Below, one piece after another: positions 1 through 5,394 of a stretch of 8,580 bases of DNA. Both the position numbers and the translations under genes were made by a program. The DNA comes from Clostridiales bacterium (GTDB lineage: Bacteria; Bacillota; Clostridia; Peptostreptococcales; BM714). The notes below the pieces were generated by a model. That model was given only the letters and a program-made list of their open reading frames with translations, did no database searches and was not told the origin of the DNA. The stretch's first letter is position 1. Each line of letters begins with the position of its first letter. The stretch covers positions 1 to 8,580 of the forward strand of contig PKTO01000225.1 in assembly GCA_002869095.1 (NCBI GenBank), read 5' to 3'.

Positions 1-1
1 G

Positions 2-823
2 GAATTGATAAAGCGGGGATATTACGACGATGTCGACATGTCCATTATGATGCACGCTTTGAATATGCCGGAAGGGGAAAAGGTGATTGTAGGGGCGGTT
101 GGAAACGGATTCATAGGCAAGAATGTCAACTTCATAGGCAAGGAAGCCCATGCGGGAAGCGCGCCGGAGCAGGGCGTGAATGCCCTGAATGCGGCCATGA
201 TAGCAATAAACAACATACATGTCCAACGAGAGACTTTTCCGGACGGAGACAGGGTCAGGGTCCACCCGATAATCACAAAGGGAGGAGACATAGTAAATGT
301 CGTCCCTGCCGATGTTCGAATGGAAACCTATGTCAGGGCAAGAACCATAAAGGGGATAGACCAGGCTAACGAAAAAGTCAACAGAGCTATCATTGCCGGA
401 GCTTATGCTGTTGGTGCGAACGTAAAAATAATTGAGACTCCCGGTTATCTGCCCTTGCTTAGAACGCCGGATATGGACGAGCTTTTCAAGGCTAATGCCG
501 CGGAAATAGTTTCTACTGAACAAATTGTTGACGGCGCGGACTTTACCGGCTCATTTGATTTTGGGGACGTATCCCATTTGATGCCGGCCTTGCATCCATT
601 CATAGGAGGCGTCGAGGGCAACCTCCATACAAGGGAATTCAAAGTGGTTGATCCCGAAACTGCATATATTCTTTCTTCAAAAACATTGGCCATGACAATA
701 ATCGACTTGCTTTACGACGGAGCCGAGGCTGCAAATGCGATTATAGAAAAATTTGAACCCCAAATGACAAAAGAGGAGTATCTTGCATTCCTCGAAAAAA
801 ATTCGAGAACCATCGAAAAATGA
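2..823 (+). CDS. M20-family amidohydrolase/metallopeptidase, C-terminal part (5' end outside window)
   Basis: The reading frame is open to the left edge, so this is a 3' fragment of about 273 codons from a gene that normally encodes about 400-480 residues. M20 enzymes are cytoplasmic zinc hydrolases that cleave amide bonds of small peptides or N-acyl amino acids. Counting from the TTG at position 5, residues 8-20 (YDDVDMSIMMHAL) match the family's DDVD...H segment. Residues 40-150 form the inserted dimerisation domain, with GKEAHAGSAP at 45-54 and the segment GGDIVNVVPADV at 93-104. The catalytic domain resumes after it, with FDFGDVS at 184-190 and GNLHTREF at 205-212; H208 is the expected late metal ligand. 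The dimerisation motif resembles the AbgB/PM20D2-like branch more than ArgE or DapE, by memory of those families. The N-terminal metal-binding half is not visible, so the substrate cannot be assigned. It lies 113 bases upstream of a sensor kinase gene. Confidence 0.88.
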   Translation, partial: ELIKRGYYDDVDMSIMMHALNMPEGEKVIVGAVGNGFIGKNVNFIGKEAHAGSAPEQGVNALNAAMIAINNIHVQRETFPDGDRVRVHPIITKGGDIVNVVPADVRMETYVRARTIKGIDQANEKVNRAIIAGAYAVGANVKIIETPGYLPLLRTPDMDELFKANAAEIVSTEQIVDGADFTGSFDFGDVSHLMPALHPFIGGVEGNLHTREFKVVDPETAYILSSKTLAMTIIDLLYDGAEAANAIIEKFEPQMTKEEYLAFLEKNSRTIEK

Positions 824-863
824 GCATGCAATTTTTATGGGACAAGTGATAGAATCAAATTGC

Positions 864-895
864 GGGCGGTATTGAATGCCGCCCCAAGCGGCAAT
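864..895 (+). other. GC-rich intergenic hairpin with alternative pairings
   Basis: GGGCGGTAT (864-872) pairs with ATGCCGCCC (876-884) around a TGA loop, nine pairs including one G-U. The 3' arm can instead pair downstream: GCCGC (878-882) with GCGGC (888-892), loop CCCAA. A flanking ATTGC (859-863) can also pair with GCAAT (891-895), enclosing the first hairpin. There is no run of T after it, so it is not a standard intrinsic terminator. It may still end or stabilise the amidohydrolase transcript, or act in the leader of the kinase operon. No convincing promoter was found in this gap. Confidence 0.45.
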
Positions 896-936
896 GGTTA
901 GATGAAAGATAAAATGCTTTTCAAAAGAGGGATATT

Positions 937-2463
937 ATGAAAAATGACCGTTTGCAGAAATTCGAGTGGGGAACAATCGAGTGGATATACGAGTCGGGGA
1001 AAAATCCGTATACAGCGATGGACATAGGTATAATAAGCATAAATCCGGGCGAGAGACAGAACAAGCATGTCCATTACAGCGACGAACAGCTTATATATGT
1101 CATTTCGGGTTCGGGCAGGCAAATAATAAACAACGAAGTTTCAGACTTGAAACAGGGAATGGTTTTTCACATGAATCCCGGGGATATGCATGAAACAATC
1201 AACACCGGAAGCGACAAGCTCGTCGAACTCCTTATATCAATCCCTGTAAATTTCGACGACAAACAAATAATCAATCGAAAGAAGCCTGTGAACCTTAAAT
1301 TTCAACTGCCTGAAGATTTCAGTCTCATGATGATAAAAGATGTGATATTGGACTTTTACGATTCGCTGCTAAAGCCGTTCAATCTTCCTATTACTGTTTT
1401 TGACATGGACGGAGACATTGTTGTCAAAAGCGAGTTTATTCCGGAATTCTGCCGAGAAGCATGCAAAATGGATGAGAATATTTTCAATTGCGAATTGTAC
1501 AACATAGAAGACGAATACAAGCCTCCTCATTTTTTTGAACACACATCCTTCGTATGCCGCTATGGAATAACGGTGTTTTATCTTCCAATAGCATACGGAG
1601 ACAATATTGTAGGTTTTATCCGCGGGGGGCATGTGAGAGAAGCCAATAGAATAATTGAAGAGAAAACTTTGTTCGAGCTTCCCTACGAGCGGTCCGTAAG
1701 CAGCATGAATTCGCTTTTGAGGCTGATGCTGAAATTTCAGAGAAGCATACAGGATTATCTTTCCTTGATTGAAACCGACCGTCAATTCATTGTCAAAGAC
1801 GCTTTAATAAAAGAACAGGTCGAAAAGAAAATGATACTTGAGCATACCCTGAAAAAAACGGAAAGCAAGATCCTCAATATACAGATAAACAACCATTTCC
1901 TGTTCAACACATTGAGCGCTATTGCCGGAATTGCAATAGAGGACGGATCAGAAAAGACATATGAAGCCATAATAAGATTGTCCAAGATGTTCAGATATTC
2001 AATGAACGAAGGACAGAAGGGAGTAGCTCTTTACGAGGAAATCAAGCATGTCGAAGATTACCTGAACCTTCAGAAGATAAGATTCGACAACAGGTTTGAT
2101 TATACAATACCGGAAAAATGTGAAAAGCTCCTGTTCGAGGTTCCATTCAATTTTCTGCAGCCTATTGTCGAGAATTCTTTCAAGCATGGTTTTAAAAACA
2201 AAACAGAAAAAATGAGAGTCGACATATCATGCGAGTACAGGGACGGATTTCTTGTTTTGAACATCGAGGACAACGGATGCGGAATGTCCCAAGAACGGAA
2301 AAAAGAAATCATGGAAAATCTGATAAAAGGGCAGGGCCGCTTCAGCGGGCTGGCTATGATTATGACTAAGATGGAAAGAATTTATGGCGAAAATGTGAAA
2401 TTCGAGATAGAAAGTGAAGAGGGAGTCGGAACAAAAATAAAGATTTCGATTCCGGAAGTGTAG
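937..2463 (+). CDS. Cytoplasmic sensor histidine kinase with cupin and PocR sensor domains
   Basis: A 508-residue two-component kinase with no hydrophobic stretch long enough for a membrane segment and no signal peptide, so it should sense an intracellular ligand. Residues about 25-105 are an AraC-type cupin with candidate metal ligands H44, H46, E50 and H85. Residues about 125-250 look like a PocR domain: C172, C185 and C207 sit where that family has conserved cysteines (C176 is extra), followed by YLPIAYGDNIVGFIRGGHV at 215-233. PocR domains are predicted to bind small organic ligands such as 1,3-propanediol. A helical linker (280-312) leads to a LytS/YesM-type kinase core: QINNHFLFNTL at 316-326 with H320 as the probable phosphorylated residue, the N box with N412 in VENSFKHGF, and the G1 box EDNGCGM at 444-450. 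The second glycine box (466-484) is atypical. The start ATG has AGAGGG five bases upstream. Its stop is eight bases before the response regulator, so the two are cotranscribed partners. The ligand is unknown. Confidence 0.9.
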   Translation: MKNDRLQKFEWGTIEWIYESGKNPYTAMDIGIISINPGERQNKHVHYSDEQLIYVISGSGRQIINNEVSDLKQGMVFHMNPGDMHETINTGSDKLVELLISIPVNFDDKQIINRKKPVNLKFQLPEDFSLMMIKDVILDFYDSLLKPFNLPITVFDMDGDIVVKSEFIPEFCREACKMDENIFNCELYNIEDEYKPPHFFEHTSFVCRYGITVFYLPIAYGDNIVGFIRGGHVREANRIIEEKTLFELPYERSVSSMNSLLRLMLKFQRSIQDYLSLIETDRQFIVKDALIKEQVEKKMILEHTLKKTESKILNIQINNHFLFNTLSAIAGIAIEDGSEKTYEAIIRLSKMFRYSMNEGQKGVALYEEIKHVEDYLNLQKIRFDNRFDYTIPEKCEKLLFEVPFNFLQPIVENSFKHGFKNKTEKMRVDISCEYRDGFLVLNIEDNGCGMSQERKKEIMENLIKGQGRFSGLAMIMTKMERIYGENVKFEIESEEGVGTKIKISIPEV

Positions 2464-2471
2464 GTGGCGGG

Positions 2472-3176
2472 ATGATAAAGGCAATAGTGATTGACGACGA
2501 AAGGGCTTCATTTTCAGTTATCGAATATTTGCTGAATTCACTGTGCATGCCGATAAAACTTGCGGGCTTTTTCAACAGCGGAGAAAATGGGTGGAACGCC
2601 ATAGAGACAATGAATCCGGATATCGTGTTTTTGGATATCCAAATGCCTGGAACGAACGGCATAGACATCATGAACAGAATTAAAGACAAGTACAAGGGTG
2701 AAATAAAAGTGATCATTGTGACGGCGTACGACTATTTTGAATATGCGCAAGCCGCAATACGCTTGGGGGCGAAAGATATCCTGCTCAAGCCCATAGATCA
2801 AAAGCAATTTGCCGATGCGATAGAGAATGCTTTAGGCTATCATTTTACAGACAACGAGCTTTTTAACAGTATGGTGGAATATGTCAATTCGAATTACAGC
2901 GGAGAGATAATTCTCAAAGAATGCGCCAAGGATTTCCATACAAGCCCGCAGCAGATATCGAGGCTTTTCAAGAAATATTTAAACAAAAGCTTTATTAGCT
3001 ATGTAAATGAGATTCGGATAAATGAGGCGAAAAATTTGCTGAGAAGCTCAAAATTCTCAATCAAGGAAGTCGCGTTTAAAATAGGATACAACAACTTGAA
3101 TCATTTCTACAAGAATTTCAATAAACAGGTGGGAATGACGCCTAAGGAATACATGATGGAAAAAGGCAAATTATAG
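2472..3176 (+). CDS. Response regulator with AraC-type DNA-binding domain (YesN-like)
   Basis: A 234-residue DNA-binding response regulator and presumed phosphorylation partner of the kinase just upstream. The receiver domain spans residues 1-120, with the acidic pair D8/D9, phospho-acceptor D55 in VFLDIQMPG, T84 and the conserved K106-P107. A very short linker leads to an AraC-type double helix-turn-helix at about 134-230. It contains LKECAKDFHTSPQQISRLFK, the segment AKNLLRSSKFSIKEVAFKIGY, and the typical ending HFYKNFNKQVGMTPKEYM. All key receiver residues are present, so it should be phosphorylatable. The short form lacks the long middle domain of larger YesN proteins. The ATG is preceded by GGTGGCGGG. 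No membrane segment is present. Targets are not visible; AraC-type regulators usually act on promoters near their own genes, which makes the glyA-like gene 109 bases downstream and the hydrolase upstream reasonable but unproven candidates. Confidence 0.92.
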   Translation: MIKAIVIDDERASFSVIEYLLNSLCMPIKLAGFFNSGENGWNAIETMNPDIVFLDIQMPGTNGIDIMNRIKDKYKGEIKVIIVTAYDYFEYAQAAIRLGAKDILLKPIDQKQFADAIENALGYHFTDNELFNSMVEYVNSNYSGEIILKECAKDFHTSPQQISRLFKKYLNKSFISYVNEIRINEAKNLLRSSKFSIKEVAFKIGYNNLNHFYKNFNKQVGMTPKEYMMEKGKL

Positions 3177-3200
3177 AAAAAATATCTCATAATCTGCCAT

Positions 3201-3229
3201 TTGTTTAAAAGAATGTGAATATAGATAAT
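3201..3229 (+). promoter_or_regulatory. Candidate promoter for the glyA-like gene
   Basis: TTGTTT (3201-3206) and GATAAT (3224-3229) are separated by 17 bases and lie about 57 bases before the glyA start codon. The boxes match sigma-A consensus at four and five of six positions. No clear terminator separates the response regulator gene from it, so readthrough from the signalling operon is also possible. Confidence 0.42.
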
Positions 3230-3285
3230 AGCACTGTCTGCGCATTGAGGTAAAATGGAGTAAATAGAATTTTGGGAGGGGTAGC

Positions 3286-4533
3286 ATGCTTGATAATTTA
3301 AAGAATTCTGATGCAGTGTTGCATAAGTACATTGAAGAAGAAATGGAAAGGCAGAAATCCGGTATCGAGATGATAGCTTCGGAAAGCTTCGTGCCCATGG
3401 AAATAATGGAGATACAGGGAAGCATATTGACAAACAAGACGATGGAAGGGTTTCCGGGAAGACGCTACCATGCAGGACATGAGGCAATAGATAAAATCGA
3501 GACACTGGGAATCGAAAGGGCAAAAGAACTTTATGGAGCGGACCACGCAAACATACAGCCGCATTCCGGATCGCAGGCAAACCAAAGTGTGTACGCGGCG
3601 CTTATAAAGCCGGGAGACACCATATTGGGAATGAAGCTTGACCATGGGGGACACCTTACACATGGGAGCAGCGTCAACTTTTCAGGGAAAATATACAATT
3701 CAGTATCTTATGGCCTCAATTCCGAAACTGAGACAATTGACTATGATGAAATAGAAAGACTGGCCAAGATGCACAGTCCTAAAATCATAATTGCGGGAGC
3801 CAGCTCTTATCCAAGATTCATTGACTATGAGCGAATATCAAAAATCGCCCACGAGGCAGGAGCCTACTTCCTGGTCGACATGGCTCATGTAGCCGGACTT
3901 GTCGCCGCCGGAGTGCATCCATCTCCGGTTCCATATGCCGACGTTGTAACGGGAACGACCACAAAAACTCTTGCCGGAGCGCGGGGAGGATTCATTCTCT
4001 GCAAAAATGAACTGGCAAGGAAAATCGATTCAGCCGTGTTTCCCGGAGTTCAGGGGTCCATGCATATGCATATAATGGGAGCCAAGGCATTCACATTCAA
4101 GAGGGCCGGAACGAAAGAGTACAGGGAGATCATGGAGCAAGTGGTCAAGAATGCAAAAGCGCTTGCAAAGCATCTTGAAGGCTTCGGCTTCAGGATGGTG
4201 ACCGGGGGCACGGACAACCATCTGCTGCTTGTAGACCTCAGGCCAAAAGGACTGACTGGAAAGCAATTCGACCTTGCCCTTGAATCGGCAGGAATAACAG
4301 TCAACAAGAACATGATTCCAAACGATCCTGAAAAGCCTATGGTTACAAGCGGAGTCAGGATCGGGGTTACAGCCATGACCATAAAGGGCGCCAAGGAAGA
4401 GGACATGGCAGAAATAGCCGGACTCATGAACAGGGTGGCCGAAAACATAGACAATGAAGAAGCAATAAAGGATGTAAAAGAAGAAGCTGTTAAAATCAGC
4501 TCGAGATTCCCATTGTACAAAGGCATGCTTTAG
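3286..4533 (+). CDS. glyA: Serine hydroxymethyltransferase family protein (divergent active site)
   Basis: A 415-residue PLP enzyme, the usual SHMT length. SHMT interconverts serine plus tetrahydrofolate with glycine plus 5,10-methylene-tetrahydrofolate in the cytoplasm, feeding one-carbon metabolism. Retained hallmarks: IEMIASESF at 27-35, E54, QPHSGSQAN at 91-99, HGGHLTHG at 120-127, VDMAHVAGLVAAG at 197-209 (D198 and H201 at the PLP ring), PLP lysine K227, R233, GGTDNHLLLVDLR at 307-319, and R358 for the substrate carboxylate. Differences from typical SHMT: TTTKTLAGARGG at 224-235 has T226 for His and A232 for Pro. T52 and H62 stand where E. coli has Tyr55 and Tyr65. GSMHMH at 257-262 replaces GGPLMH, and GVT at 360-362 replaces GTP. 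The start is supported by GGGAGGGG four bases before the ATG. It could be a real but divergent SHMT, a secondary paralogue, or a related aldolase/transaldolase. Family assignment is sure; reaction is less so. Confidence 0.85.
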   Translation: MLDNLKNSDAVLHKYIEEEMERQKSGIEMIASESFVPMEIMEIQGSILTNKTMEGFPGRRYHAGHEAIDKIETLGIERAKELYGADHANIQPHSGSQANQSVYAALIKPGDTILGMKLDHGGHLTHGSSVNFSGKIYNSVSYGLNSETETIDYDEIERLAKMHSPKIIIAGASSYPRFIDYERISKIAHEAGAYFLVDMAHVAGLVAAGVHPSPVPYADVVTGTTTKTLAGARGGFILCKNELARKIDSAVFPGVQGSMHMHIMGAKAFTFKRAGTKEYREIMEQVVKNAKALAKHLEGFGFRMVTGGTDNHLLLVDLRPKGLTGKQFDLALESAGITVNKNMIPNDPEKPMVTSGVRIGVTAMTIKGAKEEDMAEIAGLMNRVAENIDNEEAIKDVKEEAVKISSRFPLYKGML

Positions 4534-4550
4534 AAAGCATTATTTTATTG
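4525..4550 (+). terminator. Weak terminator-like hairpin overlapping the glyA stop codon
   Basis: ATGCTT (4525-4530) pairs with AAGCAT (4535-4540) around TAGA, followed by TATTTTATTG. The stem is only six pairs and AT-rich, so termination would be weak. Confidence 0.33.
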
Positions 4551-4561
4551 TCATAAGAGGC

Positions 4562-4599
4562 TTGACCGCTTGACTGTTGAGGGTATTATAGCTTATAAT
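4562..4599 (+). promoter_or_regulatory. Tandem overlapping promoters for the T-box operon
   Basis: TTGACT (4570-4575) and a perfect TATAAT (4594-4599) with an 18-base spacer form a strong sigma-A promoter; transcription should begin near 4606, just ahead of the T-box leader. A second overlapping pair, TTGACC (4562-4567) and TATTAT (4584-4589) with a 16-base spacer, may add a start about ten bases upstream. Confidence 0.75.
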
Positions 4600-4605
4600 G
4601 TAAAA

Positions 4606-4850
4606 AATCAATAACCGCCCGAGAAGAAGAGGAGTAGGTCTATAATCATCAAGAGAGGGAGATTCACCGGCTGCGAGATTTCCCATGACAATGCAGGCTG
4701 AAGGTCGCTTCTGAGGCGTTTCCGTGAAAACATTAGCGGAAACCGGATAATCCCGTTAAAGATTTTGAGTGCCGGTCTAAAACGACCGGAATTAAGGTGG
4801 TACCGCGAACCCTTCGTCCTTATAAGGACGAGGGGTTTTTATATTTTTGA
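4606..4850 (+). promoter_or_regulatory. T-box leader, valine (GUC) specific
   Basis: This tRNA-sensing leader fills the 336-base gap before the acetyltransferase gene. Stem I carries GAGGAGTAG, the AGAGAG motif at 4652-4657, and GGCTGCGAGA at 4669-4678. Its base pairs AGAAG near 4622-4629 with CTTCT at 4708-4712. The specifier is GTC at 4704-4706, followed by the expected purine. A further hairpin is GTTTCCG/CGGAAAC (4718-4724/4737-4743). Stem III is CCGGTC/GACCGG (4772-4777/4784-4789). The T-box core AAGGTGGTACCGCG is at 4794-4807. In the antiterminator AAGG (4794-4797) pairs with CCTT (4818-4821), the seven-base bulge TGGTACC follows, and GCGAA (4805-4809) pairs with TTCGT (4813-4817). TGGT in the bulge would pair with an ACCA tRNA end, fitting the A discriminator of tRNA-Val. 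Uncharged tRNA-Val should favour readthrough into the acetyltransferase and valS genes. The 5' boundary is an estimate from the promoter. Confidence 0.95.
4808..4848 (+). terminator. Regulated intrinsic terminator of the T-box leader
   Basis: AACCCTTCGTCCT (4808-4820) pairs with AGGACGAGGGGTT (4825-4837) around a TATA loop, with one G-U pair, followed by T-rich TTTTTATATTTTT. Its 5' arm contains the bases used by the antiterminator (4805-4821), so the two folds exclude each other, as expected for transcription attenuation. Confidence 0.93.
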
Positions 4851-4869
4851 CTAACAAGGTGGTGATTTG

Positions 4870-5394
4870 ATGAACGTTATTATAAGGCCTCCATGTGAAA
4901 ATGATGCGGAAGCAATCAATGAAATCAGGCGGCAGAAGGGCGTGATTGAGAACATACTGAGTCTCGGCAGTGAAAGGATAACCCAAACAAATTCTTTTAT
5001 AAGCGGCGCCGGTCCAGAAACCCACTTGTATGTAGCCGAAGTTGAAAACAAGGCAGTTGCCATGGCGGGACTTTCTGTGGACACCCGACCACGCAAGAGG
5101 CATGTCGGGACGATTGGGATAATGGTTTCGAATAAATTCCAGGGCATAGGAATTGGGACCATGCTCATGGAAGAAATACTGGACCTGGCCGACAAGTGGC
5201 TTATGCTTCCGCGTTTGGAACTTCAGGTGTATGCGGACAACGAAAAGGCCATAGGCATGTACGAGTCGTTGGGATTTGTCAGGGAAGGAGTCAAGAAATA
5301 CGCTTCCATAAAGGAAGGAAGATATGAAGATGAAGTTATAATGGCCAGATACGGACCAACAATAAAGAAAGGGAGTATGGGAAATGAGCGATAA
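4870..5394 (+). CDS. GNAT-family N-acetyltransferase, YhhY-like
   Basis: A 174-residue acetyl-CoA-dependent acetyltransferase, complete GNAT fold. The acetyl-CoA loop is QGIGIG at 91-96 in the Q/R-x-x-G-x-G pattern, preceded by the beta strand [10 protein letters not shown] (78-87). The later GNAT motif is [21 protein letters not shown] at 116-136, with N124 and Y131 in usual positions. The ending [20 protein letters not shown] and the RPRKRHVG segment (73-80) resemble E. coli YhhY, an amino-acid acetyltransferase, from memory of that protein. ATG at 4870 is preferred over the adjacent TTG at 4867 because AAGGTGGTG ends five bases upstream. It is the first gene behind the valine T-box and overlaps valS by 11 bases, so it should be induced with valS when tRNA-Val is uncharged. 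Substrate is unknown: a free amino acid, a peptide or an aminoacyl-nucleotide inhibitor are possible. No membrane segment or signal peptide. Confidence 0.88.
   Translation: MNVIIRPPCENDAEAINEIRRQKGVIENILSLGSERITQTNSFISGAGPETHLYVAEVENKAVAMAGLSVDTRPRKRHVGTIGIMVSNKFQGIGIGTMLMEEILDLADKWLMLPRLELQVYADNEKAIGMYESLGFVREGVKKYASIKEGRYEDEVIMARYGPTIKKGSMGNER

Noticed and set aside
3245..3270. TTGAGG and TAGAAT as a glyA promoter
   Set aside because: The spacer is only 14 bases, and the pair would leave almost no leader before the ribosome binding site; the TTGTTT/GATAAT pair upstream is better.
3107..3580. Minus-strand open frame of 157 codons spanning the regulator-glyA gap
   Set aside because: It overlaps the coding ends of two well-supported genes, has low-complexity hydrophobic content typical of antisense translation, and shows no start signals.
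4703..4705. GGT as a glycine specifier for the T-box
   Set aside because: It would be followed by a pyrimidine, whereas the base after the specifier is normally a purine, and the operon encodes ValRS; GTC one base later fits both.
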